Source of the DNA: a virus
Direction: 5' to 3' (one strand)
IMG/VR virus record: IMGVR_UViG_3300047480_000273
Location: 1-26,085 of that record
Length of the DNA: 26,085 nucleotides
This document shows, piece by piece, positions 1 through 7,201 of the stretch (its first letter is position 1; each line of letters starts with the position of its first letter). The notes under the pieces were generated by a model that did no database searches, was not told the origin of the DNA, and was given only the letters and a program-made list of their open reading frames with translations. Both the position numbers and the translations under genes were made by a program.

Positions 1-2
1 CC

Positions 3-362
3 GAAGACGAGATGAATGCTTATAAGCGTTTTCTTGCAGGTAAAGGGTATGAAGTACGCGAAGATAACGGGCAAGTAATCTATCAGACACCTAACTATTC
101 AGGTGAAGAGATTACAATCGGTATCTCGCCTACATCAGGTATCCCATATGTAGATAACAGTGCTATGAACAAAGCACGTAGTATCGCGAAACAGTATGGT
201 GCGTTGGATCAGTTCAAGAATGCTATCGCTACTAACATCGCTGACGGTGTTACTGCGGGTGTGTTCGGTAGAAAGAGTGCTGTTAGTAACGCAACAGGTA
301 GTGTTAAAGTAGAGAAAGCAGTTGAAACTGTTGAAGAAGAGAACGCAGAAGACGCTATGTAG
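3..362 (+). CDS. Unknown protein, 5' end may lie outside window
   Basis: The reading frame is open to the left edge (codons for Glu-Asp-Glu precede the first ATG at 12), so this is probably the 3' part of a longer gene. From the ATG it encodes 116 residues: a globular stretch rich in Gly, Tyr and Thr, then an Ala/Lys/Glu-rich tail after about residue 85 that looks flexible. I do not recognise a family. It ends in TAG at 360-362 and is followed by a hairpin and a long gene-free stretch, so it is the last gene of its transcription unit. Confidence 0.6.
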   Translation, partial: EDEMNAYKRFLAGKGYEVREDNGQVIYQTPNYSGEEITIGISPTSGIPYVDNSAMNKARSIAKQYGALDQFKNAIATNIADGVTAGVFGRKSAVSNATGSVKVEKAVETVEEENAEDAM

Positions 363-380
363 TATTAGTGCGTGAAGTGT

Positions 381-418
381 TGAGTAGTGGGTAGACCTCC
401 CTTGTGTGGTGCTACTCA
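381..418. terminator. Hairpin after first gene
   Basis: TGAGTAG (381-387) pairs perfectly with CTACTCA (412-418), with a possible inner GGG/CCC pair. It sits 19 bases after the stop of the first gene. There is no clean T-run, only a pyrimidine-rich CTCTCT stretch after it, so a terminator or RNA-end-protecting role is tentative. Confidence 0.35.
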
Positions 419-666
419 CTCTCTCACACTCACCATTTTGCCAAATACGTACCCGTTTATAGTATAGCATAACATACTAACATACTCTACACTCTATTAC
501 ATATGATTACTTACTATCTCATACATACAGTCAAACGTACAGTCTTGTATCAGACTAATGATTATTCTCTTCTCTCTCTATATATAGATGAAGAGATACC
601 AGTGGATATGATTCCCCGCGTTTCTGTAGTCATAGACGACTCAACTGACTGATACTCAACGTATTA

Positions 667-731
667 AGTTCTAATAGGGTGTATAACCATAAACATAGTG
701 TATAGTTTCTCATATATACTCTATTAGAACT
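667..731. repeat. Long inverted repeat (hairpin), 11 bp plus 7 bp stem
   Basis: AGTTCTAATAG at 667-677 is the exact reverse complement of 721-731. Just inside, GTGTATA (679-685) pairs with TATATAC (713-719) with one G-U pair. Together these make a near-continuous stem of about 18 pairs closed by a loop of about 27 bases. It is not followed by a T-run, so it is not an ordinary terminator. Confidence 0.75.
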
Positions 732-739
732 ACTCTATT

Positions 740-822
740 GAATACCTGTATAACCCATTCACAACGGTGAGTGGTATCTATCATGGCATACATCTTAACG
801 GAACTATGTTATGCAGGTATTC
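740..822. repeat. Long inverted repeat (hairpin) with inner hairpin
   Basis: GAATACCTGTATAAC (740-754) pairs with 808-822 over 15 positions with one G-U pair. Inside it, CCATTCAC (756-763) pairs with GTGAGTGG (768-775) around an AACG loop. Starting nine bases after the preceding hairpin, it gives two strong adjacent RNA or cruciform structures. Confidence 0.75.
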
Positions 823-939
823 ATACTCTCTTTGCTATATATTTGTAGCAAGACAAATAAGTTTGTCAGTATAACTTGTTGTTACAGCAACGAAATAACT
901 GTCGAGTGCTTGCCTCTTGTAAGTAATCTCTTAAACTTT

Positions 940-993
940 CCTGGGTTCATAGAGAATTGAGATTGAAGAACCCAGGTTCTGTTGAGCAACAGA
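940..993. repeat. Two adjacent hairpins
   Basis: CCTGGGTTC (940-948) pairs exactly with GAACCCAGG (968-976). It is followed at once by TCTGTT-GAGC-AACAGA (978-993), a perfect 6 bp stem with a four-base loop. Both belong to the run of structures in this gene-free stretch. Confidence 0.65.
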
Positions 994-1363
994 TACAGCT
1001 CGCAGAGTGATTCCTTGTGGTCACTGTAATGGCAGATAAGTGTTACACTTTGTAACCACCTATTAGTGGAGAGAGTACTGGACGCAAGTCAGATCGGTAC
1101 TATCCGTGAAACTATAGGTAAAGTTGGTAATTTTAATATTATCACTATTAGTGCTATTGTATCTACACCTGAACAAGTGTATAAACTGTTTATTTAATGC
1201 ACCACAACTCACTTCCCAAGGGTGAGCAGTTGTAGTTATCTGAACACGGCAACGATACTAACCTTAACCCATTAATATTGGACTAGGGACCGAACGTACG
1301 AGCTATGTCTACAACTGAGTGCAGAGGGGATAATCATAAACACTAATCAAAAACAATAAAGCA

Positions 1364-1813
1364 ATGAATGCACAAGCAGAATTCTTGAGTCACATTATGC
1401 ATCTTGGTGATGTGAAAGCAGTAACTATTATGCTCGATAATGAAGGTTATGGATTGAATCCTGAACAGATTAGAATCTTTAACTTACGTGAAGGTTTTAG
1501 TGATGAAGAGCATACCAAGTTTATACAAGACCTAGATTTCGAATATGATAATGGGTATGGTACCCAGCACTTATTCGGTAAGATATGGTTTACTGATGGT
1601 AGTTGGTCAGATCGTTACGAGTACGATGGTTCTGAATGTTGGGATTATCAAGCACCTACAAATGTTTGGCATTATGATATGCAAACGTTTATAGAAAGAT
1701 ATAGAGTGCACAAGGAACAGATGGACGATTATGAAGAAGAAGAAAATCGTCGTGCATATGAAGAAGACTTTGGAAAACCTTGGTTTCAAGGAGAAGAAGA
1801 TGCGGGGGAGTAA
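1364..1813 (+). CDS. Acidic hypothetical protein
   Basis: 149 residues, strongly acidic, with a tyrosine/tryptophan-rich middle (W-F-T-D-G-S-W-S-D-R-Y-E-Y near residue 75) and a Glu/Asp-rich C-terminal third likely to be helical. The central aromatic pattern recurs in small phage proteins but has no function I can name. The ATG follows an A-rich leader typical of Bacteroidota phage genes. The stop codon lies inside the loop of the terminator that follows. No signal peptide or membrane segment. Confidence 0.75.
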   Translation: MNAQAEFLSHIMHLGDVKAVTIMLDNEGYGLNPEQIRIFNLREGFSDEEHTKFIQDLDFEYDNGYGTQHLFGKIWFTDGSWSDRYEYDGSECWDYQAPTNVWHYDMQTFIERYRVHKEQMDDYEEEENRRAYEEDFGKPWFQGEEDAGE

Positions 1814-1834
1814 TCCCCTGCATTTATTATTATT
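1801..1834 (+). terminator. Rho-independent terminator
   Basis: TGCGGGGGA (1801-1809) pairs with TCCCCTGCA (1814-1822) around the loop GTAA, followed by a T-rich tail. The loop contains the TAA stop (1811-1813) of the preceding gene, so coding sequence and terminator share bases. Confidence 0.75.
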
Positions 1835-1854
1835 AACCTAATACCATATTAAAA

Positions 1855-1947
1855 ATGGAAGAAAGAGATTTTAAACAAGGGTTATTAGCGGGAGTGCTGA
1901 TAATGAGTACAATCTTAATGTATGTTTTATTATTAATCTTATTATAA
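1855..1947 (+). CDS. Small single-pass membrane protein (30 aa)
   Basis: A 30-residue frame: a charged N-terminus (MEERDFKQG) followed by about 20 hydrophobic residues rich in Leu, Ile and Met, which would span a membrane once. It sits after a terminator and ends two bases before the next start, with A-rich leader AATTAAAAATG-like spacing. Small membrane proteins are common in phage early regions. No family is recognised, and translation is inferred only from position and composition. Confidence 0.5.
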   Translation: MEERDFKQGLLAGVLIMSTILMYVLLLILL

Positions 1948-1949
1948 GA

Positions 1950-2273
1950 ATGGAAGATTTAGATTTTGGTTCTCTGTTTGAGAACTTTGAGAAAGAGCAG
2001 TCGTATCTTTCTGCGGAAAAGGAACAAGTTCCAGTTTGTCACAACTACTACTCTAAAATGGTTAAGTTTAACTATTCAGGGGATAATCTACCCGTGTTTT
2101 TATTTGTGTATGATTATAATGATAACAAAGACGAGTTATATGCTACAGTTATTAAATCATATTGTCCCGAGTATTATCCAGGTGAGAAAGTTACTCTATT
2201 GTCACAGTTTACTGCGATTGTAGGGAACTTTGATGTAGTAGAACATAAGAATAACCCTGAAATCCTATTTTAA
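1950..2273 (+). CDS. Hypothetical protein
   Basis: 107 residues, acidic N-terminus, then a hydrophobic/aromatic core with alternating strand-like segments (VFLFVYDYNDN, ELYATVIKSY, YPGEKVTLLS, TAIVGNFDVV), suggesting a small beta-rich domain. It begins two bases after the preceding small gene and ends one base before the next ATG, so the genes are co-transcribed. No family recognised. Confidence 0.7.
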   Translation: MEDLDFGSLFENFEKEQSYLSAEKEQVPVCHNYYSKMVKFNYSGDNLPVFLFVYDYNDNKDELYATVIKSYCPEYYPGEKVTLLSQFTAIVGNFDVVEHKNNPEILF

Positions 2274-2274
2274 T

Positions 2275-3150
2275 ATGAGTCACAGAGTAATTTTAAATGG
2301 TGAAGAGAGTTTAAAGAGACATCAAGAGTTCTTTACATTCTCACCCGAGAGACAGCGTATGGAGTATTACTTAAACAAGAATTGGTATAATACTAACTAT
2401 ACGTACTTGTATTCTGATGATGACAAGGTATGTTTAGGTAGTGAAGTACGTAGGGTTAGAATCGGTACCACCGGTAAAGCATGGGCACAGAGTGATAAAG
2501 ACCGCAAGGGTCTCACGTATGACAAGAAAACTAAAAAGGTTAAGTTATGGTATAACTCTAACATGTATAGTTTCAGTGCACATGAAATGAAGACTCTGTT
2601 TGAGCACATGGATGTGCAATGGTTCGAAGGTACGTATGACGTACTCATTGGACTAGTAACACCTACTATGCTTGGTAAAGTATTCAGTGGTAAGATTACT
2701 GATGTACTTACATTCTGCAAAGAGTTTATCAAATCTAAACCATGGTTAAAGAACAGTGATGTTACACCTGAAAAATTAGTATGTTTATTAGCACACATGC
2801 ATATAATTAATACGGCTAGATTAGGTGCTTTTATACAAGCATTCTCTGTTGCTAAATCTGGTAAAGTATTATGTGATAAGATCATGTCAAGTGGTATAAA
2901 TGATTTCTATATGTTGTCTGAAATAATACAACAGGCTCTTGCATTAGATCAGAAGATTGATTTCTCTATACCTGAACAAGAGATTGAGAAGTTATCTAAC
3001 ACATTTAAGAAAATGATAATGCGACTTAAGTTGGAGACTAATCCTGAACTTGCATTAGTTAAAAATGGTAATAAACTAGATGTAGTTAATAATCATCCTG
3101 CGTATGCACGACCAGAACCATTGTTTGATTTAGTAATGCAAGACTTATAA
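2275..3150 (+). CDS. Hypothetical protein, 291 aa
   Basis: The largest gene of the left end. The N-terminal 100 residues are basic and aromatic, rich in Tyr, Lys and Arg (RRVRIGTTGKAWAQSDKDRK), with beta character. Residues about 110-250 look mostly helical. There is no Walker, zinc or nuclease motif I can see. The basic first domain could bind nucleic acid, but that is a guess. It starts one base after the stop of the upstream gene and ends just before a strong bidirectional terminator. Confidence 0.75.
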   Translation: MSHRVILNGEESLKRHQEFFTFSPERQRMEYYLNKNWYNTNYTYLYSDDDKVCLGSEVRRVRIGTTGKAWAQSDKDRKGLTYDKKTKKVKLWYNSNMYSFSAHEMKTLFEHMDVQWFEGTYDVLIGLVTPTMLGKVFSGKITDVLTFCKEFIKSKPWLKNSDVTPEKLVCLLAHMHIINTARLGAFIQAFSVAKSGKVLCDKIMSSGINDFYMLSEIIQQALALDQKIDFSIPEQEIEKLSNTFKKMIMRLKLETNPELALVKNGNKLDVVNNHPAYARPEPLFDLVMQDL

Positions 3151-3151
3151 T

Positions 3152-3185
3152 TTAAACCCCTGAGATTTATATCTTGGGGGTTTAA
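3152..3185. terminator. Bidirectional terminator between convergent genes
   Basis: TTAAACCCC (3152-3160) pairs with GGGGTTTAA (3177-3185), and the inner bases extend the stem (TGAGAT with ATCTTG) to a TTAT loop, giving about 15 continuous pairs with A/T runs on both sides. It lies between a plus-strand gene ending at 3150 and a minus-strand gene ending at 3182, and the minus gene's stop is inside the stem. It should terminate transcription from both sides. Confidence 0.8.
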
Positions 3186-3418
3186 TTATTCTTTGCTGAT
3201 GCTTTGATAAACAAGTGTTGTTTCTCTTGTTCAGCTGCCATGATTGCCATCAATCCTCTAAGTTCCTCATATGTGAACTGTACTATTAGAGTATCATTCT
3301 CTTCATTGATTACTTGTACCTTCTCTTCATCTATGTAGAGTAGTGGTTGAATGTAGTCATCTTCCTCCTCGTCAAAACCGGGAGGAGCATAGAGTCCTGC
3401 TTTTAAATAGGTTGCCAT
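3182..3418 (-). CDS. Small acidic hypothetical protein
   Basis: 78 residues, acidic (FDEEEDDY near residue 15), with a strand-like middle (KVQVINEENDTLIVQFTYEEL) and a helical C-terminus. It lies directly downstream of the metallophosphoesterase on the same strand with a two-base gap, so it is translated from the same message. It may be a partner of that enzyme, but nothing in the sequence shows it. Confidence 0.7.
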   Translation of the reverse strand: MATYLKAGLYAPPGFDEEEDDYIQPLLYIDEEKVQVINEENDTLIVQFTYEELRGLMAIMAAEQEKQHLFIKASAKNN

Positions 3419-3420
3419 AA

Positions 3421-4428
3421 TTATAGTACTTTACCGTCTATGATTAACTTATTATCTACTGAAAATGTACCATCTAGATTTACATCTACTGTAGCAAAAC
3501 CGTGTACCCATTCTGTATGGGTGTTCATATATTCTGCGTCAAGTTCACATAGGCATCCTGTTGACCATGATCCATGTACTGTACCATCTATATCTTTAGT
3601 AAGATGCTCTGACTTTCTATGGAAGTGTCCGCATATTACAGATGATTTAGTTTTTAGGTACATGTTACGTGCTGGGTTTACAGTTCCTCCGCCCTTGTAT
3701 TCATGACCGTGGATTATATTGAGGTTACCTGCTTTGATAGTTGTAAACTTTTCTACTAGATGTATTTTATTTTCCCCAAACTTTAGGAGAATAGGTATCT
3801 CGAACTCCTCATTTCCCAACCACTCAGGTGCTTTAAGTTTTAACCAGCGTTCAAGACGCATCTCATGGTTACCTATCTTATAGTATATAAGTGCATTAGG
3901 AAATACTTGTCTCATTGCAGAGATAAACCATCTACCCTGTTCTAATTCTTCACGCATCTTAGGTTTGCTTGGGTCTTTATCAAATGATGATAGACCATAG
4001 AAGTCTAGGATGTCACCGTTAAGAATAATAGTGTCGGGTTTATATTCTTTGAGATAATCTATTGCTGCAACAAGAGCTGCTTCATCGTGGTAAGGAAAGT
4101 GTATGTCGGATAATACTCCTATACGTCTTGAACCTAAACCTAGTTTAAGCACACTTGCTTTATCTTTATATGATTTTGGTATGTCATCAAAAGGATTATA
4201 CACGTATGTCTTTTCTCTGAACAACTCAGAGTTAGCAATCTTTTCCTTTTGTGATTTACCACTGAGTCCTGCATAATATTTAATCTTACTCCTTACGTCT
4301 TCAACAGACGTGAAGTAGTCAGGTCTCTCAGAGTAGATAAGCTTTGCAAGAGTGAGTACTGGAGTTAATTTATGCTTACGCATGTATGATTTTACAATCT
4401 CTCCTTTCTTAGATGTGTTAGCAGCCAT
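3421..4428 (-). CDS. Metallophosphoesterase (calcineurin-like)
   Basis: 335 residues. The C-terminal two thirds carry the full metal-binding set of the calcineurin-like phosphoesterase superfamily: D-I-H (108-110), G-D (138-139), G-N-H-E (186-189), H-G-H (240-242) and G-H-F-H (267-270). Such enzymes hydrolyse phosphomono- or diesters with two metal ions. Phage members may act as nucleases (SbcD/Mre11-like) or phosphatases, and the sequence does not decide which. Residues 1-60 are basic and helical, possibly a DNA-binding helix-turn-helix. It heads a two-gene minus-strand island and has its own promoter signature immediately upstream. Confidence 0.9.
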   Translation of the reverse strand: MAANTSKKGEIVKSYMRKHKLTPVLTLAKLIYSERPDYFTSVEDVRSKIKYYAGLSGKSQKEKIANSELFREKTYVYNPFDDIPKSYKDKASVLKLGLGSRRIGVLSDIHFPYHDEAALVAAIDYLKEYKPDTIILNGDILDFYGLSSFDKDPSKPKMREELEQGRWFISAMRQVFPNALIYYKIGNHEMRLERWLKLKAPEWLGNEEFEIPILLKFGENKIHLVEKFTTIKAGNLNIIHGHEYKGGGTVNPARNMYLKTKSSVICGHFHRKSEHLTKDIDGTVHGSWSTGCLCELDAEYMNTHTEWVHGFATVDVNLDGTFSVDNKLIIDGKVL

Positions 4429-4432
4429 ATAC

Positions 4433-4464
4433 CAAAGGTAATAAAAAATTTAATTTAATAACAA
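4433..4464 (-). promoter_or_regulatory. Bacteroidota-type promoter, possibly leaderless
   Basis: Read on the minus strand: TTG (4464-4462), 21 bases, then TACCTTTG (4440-4433), a match to the Bacteroidota TAnnTTTG -7 box. The box ends four bases before the ATG of the metallophosphoesterase, so transcription would begin at or near the start codon. Confidence 0.5.
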
Positions 4465-4468
4465 AACT

Positions 4469-4918
4469 ATGGCATTTCATGTACATGTGACTAGAGATCA
4501 CATTAAGCAGAAGTTAAAGTTTCATCTGACTAAATTAGATGATGCTCATATAGATCAGATAGCTGATATAATGGATCAGATGAATAGTCATCATGCTAGT
4601 GTTATATTCAAATCCTTAGATGGATATGTATATAAAGATCATCCGTGGGTTATTGGTGATACAGTTATGATACATAAGGAACATTTGTATACTCACAGAT
4701 ATGATGAGAATGCTATGAGAAATCATGGTATCATAGATGAGAATGGTCTTATAGAATGTAAAATAATAAGGATCAGTAAACTTGATGATGAGATTAGAGT
4801 ACAGTATAAACGTGTAGATAATGATGGTTCACATGGTACTACTGAGTGGTCATGTGATGTAACTAAAATAGAAAGAACCGTGGGTCTAGAGAGACCAAAC
4901 TTAAATGATTTATTATGA
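4469..4918 (+). CDS. Hypothetical protein
   Basis: 149 residues, rich in His, Asp and Met. An N-terminal helical part (residues 8-45) is followed by a beta-rich part with motifs such as VIGDTVMIH and IECKIIRISKLDDEIRVQYK, which look like a small SH3-like or OB-like barrel. I do not recognise the family. It is divergently oriented to the metallophosphoesterase gene and overlaps the next gene by four bases (ATGA), so it heads a short operon. Confidence 0.7.
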   Translation: MAFHVHVTRDHIKQKLKFHLTKLDDAHIDQIADIMDQMNSHHASVIFKSLDGYVYKDHPWVIGDTVMIHKEHLYTHRYDENAMRNHGIIDENGLIECKIIRISKLDDEIRVQYKRVDNDGSHGTTEWSCDVTKIERTVGLERPNLNDLL

Positions 4919-5109
4919 ACGAGAACCAAGATAAACGTGCCGTATATATGGGCACCTTTGAGACTTACAAAAAGAATACAGGTAAGCAGTTAGTAGAACT
5001 TGTAGATATAACCCAGACTATCTGGAGATTTACAGGTAAACATACCGCTATCCTATACGCTATTTCTTTGAGTGCATTAGCACTGAGTATTGTAGCGTTA
5101 GCTATATAA
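4915..5109 (+). CDS. Small C-terminally anchored membrane protein
   Basis: 64 residues: a polar N-terminal 40 residues, then one hydrophobic segment at the very C-terminus (AILYAISLSALALSIVALAI). This is the layout of a tail-anchored protein with the N-terminal part probably in the cytoplasm. It is translationally coupled to the upstream gene through an ATGA overlap. Function unknown; a holin-like or host-membrane role is possible but unsupported. Confidence 0.65.
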   Translation: MNENQDKRAVYMGTFETYKKNTGKQLVELVDITQTIWRFTGKHTAILYAISLSALALSIVALAI

Positions 5110-5165
5110 TGTAAACTAATTAAAGTTCTGAGTACCAACTATTTGGTATTTCACTAACTTTGATT

Positions 5166-5447
5166 ATGCTATATCAGCTTCCCACAGGTAAAACGGTTTG
5201 GTTAGACGTAGACGACATTCTACATTTGACCAAAGAGGATTTGCAGTTTCTTATTGCAATCAACGCTGGGGAGCATATACATAATCCTTTCAAACATTCG
5301 TCAATATCTAAAGAGAGTACAGAGAAACCTGAAGAAGAAGAGGTTGTAGAAGAGTCTGAAGAATCAGAAACTTACTATGAAGAGTTCTTCCCTGATGAGT
5401 TTCCTGATATGCTCGATGATGGTATGTGTTTAAATTTTGAAGACTGA
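5166..5447 (+). CDS. Acidic hypothetical protein
   Basis: 93 residues from the ATG at 5166; an upstream TTG at 5160 in the same frame is less likely. The first 40 residues are ordinary, the remainder is extremely Glu/Asp-rich and probably disordered. Acidic phage proteins of this size sometimes mimic DNA, but no specific family is visible. A TAACTTTG box at 5155-5162 resembles a Bacteroidota -7 element yet lies almost on the start codon. Two terminators follow the gene. Confidence 0.65.
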   Translation: MLYQLPTGKTVWLDVDDILHLTKEDLQFLIAINAGEHIHNPFKHSSISKESTEKPEEEEVVEESEESETYYEEFFPDEFPDMLDDGMCLNFED

Positions 5448-5464
5448 GTTTCAGTCTGTTTTTT
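5441..5464 (+). terminator. Rho-independent terminator overlapping stop codon
   Basis: AGACTGA (5441-5447) pairs with TCAGTCT (5451-5457) around GTT, followed by a T-run. The 5' arm contains the TGA stop of the preceding gene. Confidence 0.6.
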
Positions 5465-5493
5465 GTTTGTGTTGTTTTGTTTTGTTTTGTTTG

Positions 5494-5523
5494 ATGGGGG
5501 AGTAAAATCCCCCATTATTTTTT
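5494..5523 (+). terminator. Second, strong rho-independent terminator
   Basis: ATGGGGGA (5494-5501) pairs with TCCCCCAT (5508-5515) around GTAAAA, followed by a T-run. Between it and the first terminator lies a strand-biased tract of TTTTG/TTTG repeats (about 5458-5493). The pair separates the early left genes from the long plus-strand run that starts at 5551. Confidence 0.8.
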
Positions 5524-5550
5524 TATGTAAATTTTTAAATCCTTAATAAA

Positions 5551-6018
5551 ATGAATAAATATCAAAAGGTCGTTTACGACGGGAGAATGAGTTCTTATCA
5601 GAAGTATGGTACTTCTTTTAAGAAAGTTCAATTCGAGAAGGATCCATTCAACAATTATCAAAACTTTTTGTACAAGCGTGCACTATTTGGACTTTCTGTG
5701 TATCAGAAAGAGGAGCTTGACAAAATGCATTGGGATAAGAAACGAAGGATCGAGAAAGTGCACGAGCGAGCACAAAAAGTATTAAATCTCTGGAAACAAG
5801 AGATGAGTAATCAGTGGTTAGGTGCTGTTTTATCTACGGTTTTCCACCATAGTAGTCTAGTTAAAGAACTAAATGAAAAATTTGGTTCTGAAACAGATGA
5901 GCAGTACATTAGCAAAGTAGATTTTAAGTCATTGGGTGTCAGTAAACAACAAGTTGTTGATAAACTAATCCAAGAAAAGATTCTACCTGCTAATTTCTAT
6001 CAACTAACTGGAGAATAA
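5551..6018 (+). CDS. Basic, helical hypothetical protein
   Basis: 155 residues, rich in Lys, Tyr and Gln, mostly helical. Residues 55-90 carry many basic residues (WDKKRRIEKVHERAQK) and could be a coiled coil or a nucleic-acid-binding helix. The C-terminal 40 residues (ISKVDFKSLGVSKQQVVDKLIQ) look like a small helix-turn-helix-type motif. First gene after the double terminator; its stop overlaps the next start by one base. No family recognised. Confidence 0.7.
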   Translation: MNKYQKVVYDGRMSSYQKYGTSFKKVQFEKDPFNNYQNFLYKRALFGLSVYQKEELDKMHWDKKRRIEKVHERAQKVLNLWKQEMSNQWLGAVLSTVFHHSSLVKELNEKFGSETDEQYISKVDFKSLGVSKQQVVDKLIQEKILPANFYQLTGE

Positions 6019-6329
6019 TGGAACTACACGGGTTAACGAATGAAGAGATAATCTTCATATATAAATCAAATGAATTGAAGATCAATACTTATAATCATAT
6101 CATCGAAAAGAAAGGTATGTATAATGAGCTTGAGATTCCTGAAGTTGGTTTTATATCTGTATTTAGAAACATGAGTGAGGAAGACCTAGATGAACTTCTA
6201 GAGTCTCCTCATTTCAAGATTTGTATACAGATTCAAGAGAAACTCGAACCCATTATTGAAATGATTCAGGAAACAATTCCTGAAGAGTACGAAAGAATAA
6301 GTAAAATCTTTAATGACTTAGAAGAATGA
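6018..6329 (+). CDS. Acidic helical hypothetical protein
   Basis: 103 residues, Glu/Ile-rich and predicted mainly helical, with repeated short acidic segments. It starts on the last base of the upstream stop and overlaps the next gene by four bases (ATGA), so it is translationally coupled on both sides. No motif is recognised. Confidence 0.7.
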   Translation: MELHGLTNEEIIFIYKSNELKINTYNHIIEKKGMYNELEIPEVGFISVFRNMSEEDLDELLESPHFKICIQIQEKLEPIIEMIQETIPEEYERISKIFNDLEE

Positions 6330-6541
6330 AAACAACATTTATTGTGAATGGTAAGACACAACTAATCCTTACCCCTGAAACAGATACAGAGAAAGTATTA
6401 CTAGCTACATTGATTAAGCAATCAGACATCATGGTTGCTGACATCTCTGAAGATAGTGCTTATGCTCGTACATACGGACACGGTTCCTTATTAGTCACAA
6501 GTCAGGTTAAGTTACATGCAAGCGAAGAAGAAGCTGTGTAG
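6326..6541 (+). CDS. Small hypothetical protein
   Basis: 71 residues, with strand-rich segments (KTTFIVNGKTQLILTPET) followed by a helix (EKVLLATLIKQ) and a second strand region. This pattern is common in small phage proteins of unknown role. Coupled to the upstream gene by ATGA, and its 3' end overlaps the next (HNH) gene by 26 bases. Stops with TAG. Confidence 0.65.
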   Translation: MKTTFIVNGKTQLILTPETDTEKVLLATLIKQSDIMVADISEDSAYARTYGHGSLLVTSQVKLHASEEEAV

Positions 6542-6929
6542 TGGTTGTAATCAGTTAGAATACATTTGGAAGAAAGAGGGGTTAGAGAGATATTGCAAGA
6601 ATTGCTGGAGTTGCCAAAACAAAAGTAAGAAAAGCGCTAAACCAACTAGTAAAAAACCTCTCTCCCCTCGATCTTCTAAACAACAGAAGCTAGAAGCTTT
6701 ATATTCTATACTGAGAATCAAGTATCTACAACATCATCCGTACTGTCAGGCACATCTTCCCGGATGTCAAATCAATGCATCAGACATACATCATACTGCT
6801 GGACGTGTTGGTAATCTATTATTAGATGATACACAATTCCTTGCTGTATGTAGAACATGTCATGGTTGGATTGAAACTAATCATGTAGATGCTAAGCTAT
6901 TAGGTCTATCTAAATCAAGAGAATCATGA
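6516..6929 (+). CDS. HNH endonuclease with N-terminal zinc site
   Basis: 137 residues. Residues 8-30 hold two C-x2-C pairs (C8/C11, C27/C30), likely a zinc finger. The HNH fold is seen in residues 77-125: C77, C84, D-I-H-H at 90-93, and C112-x2-C115-H116 followed by W-I-E. HNH nucleases cut DNA with one metal ion. In a phage this could be a packaging-associated, recombination or homing nuclease. The position inside a dense operon, with overlaps on both sides, suggests a resident phage gene rather than a recent homing insertion. Confidence 0.82.
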   Translation: MQAKKKLCSGCNQLEYIWKKEGLERYCKNCWSCQNKSKKSAKPTSKKPLSPRSSKQQKLEALYSILRIKYLQHHPYCQAHLPGCQINASDIHHTAGRVGNLLLDDTQFLAVCRTCHGWIETNHVDAKLLGLSKSRES

Positions 6930-7201
6930 GACAAAAGAAAGGACGCGTAGGTAGACTAGGTGTTAGAGTATGGGAATTTATGGAACCTAGTGCTGTAGTT
7001 AGAGAAGGTAGATATGTTGATCCTACTTTAGCAAACAGTGACTGGAGTTCTTCAGGAAGATTTCATAGAGACTTATACACAGTTAATCTTGATAGCTCTG
7101 ATATTCCTATATGGGAAGAAGCAAGCGGAAACTATGTAAGATTTAAGATTAATAGTGAAGGTAAAGCAGAACTGTATTATAATCCAAAGAAAAGATTATG
7201 A
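6926..7201 (+). CDS. Hypothetical protein
   Basis: 91 residues, basic N-terminus (RQKKGRVGRLGVRVWEF) followed by a beta-rich part with several Tyr and Trp. It overlaps the HNH gene by four bases (ATGA) and the following gene likewise. No family recognised; a role linked to the neighbouring nuclease or helicase is possible only by position. Confidence 0.65.
   Translation: MRQKKGRVGRLGVRVWEFMEPSAVVREGRYVDPTLANSDWSSSGRFHRDLYTVNLDSSDIPIWEEASGNYVRFKINSEGKAELYYNPKKRL

Larger units (their letters stand above)
363..1363. other. 1 kb gene-free region packed with inverted repeats
   Basis: No credible protein gene lies here on either strand. The region instead holds consecutive inverted repeats: 381-387 with 412-418, 667-677 with 721-731, 740-754 with 808-822, 848-852 with 908-912, 853-858 with 863-868, 940-948 with 968-976, 978-983 with 988-993, 1042-1046 with 1052-1056, 1074-1078 with 1097-1101 (enclosing GAC-GCAA-GTC), and 1204-1209 with 1228-1233. 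This suggests one or more structured RNAs, a structured leader for the gene at 1364, or a replication or regulatory region. There is no tRNA T-loop signature in it. Confidence 0.7.

Noticed and set aside
135-470. Minus-strand frame of 111 codons opposite the first gene
   Set aside because: Antisense to a good coding frame and running into the hairpin region; cysteine/serine-rich low-quality product typical of a shadow frame.
838-845. TATATTTG box inside the 1 kb gene-free region as a promoter
   Set aside because: The -7 box is perfect but no TTG lies 17-23 bases upstream and it would start RNA inside a hairpin; kept only as a possibility.
2397-2885. Minus-strand frame of 162 codons inside the 2275-3150 gene
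   Set aside because: Fully antisense to a longer, well-placed gene that is flanked by coupled neighbours; no promoter signature.
5155-5162. TAACTTTG box as promoter of the gene at 5166
   Set aside because: It lies three bases before the ATG, so transcription would start within or after the start codon, and no properly spaced TTG is present.
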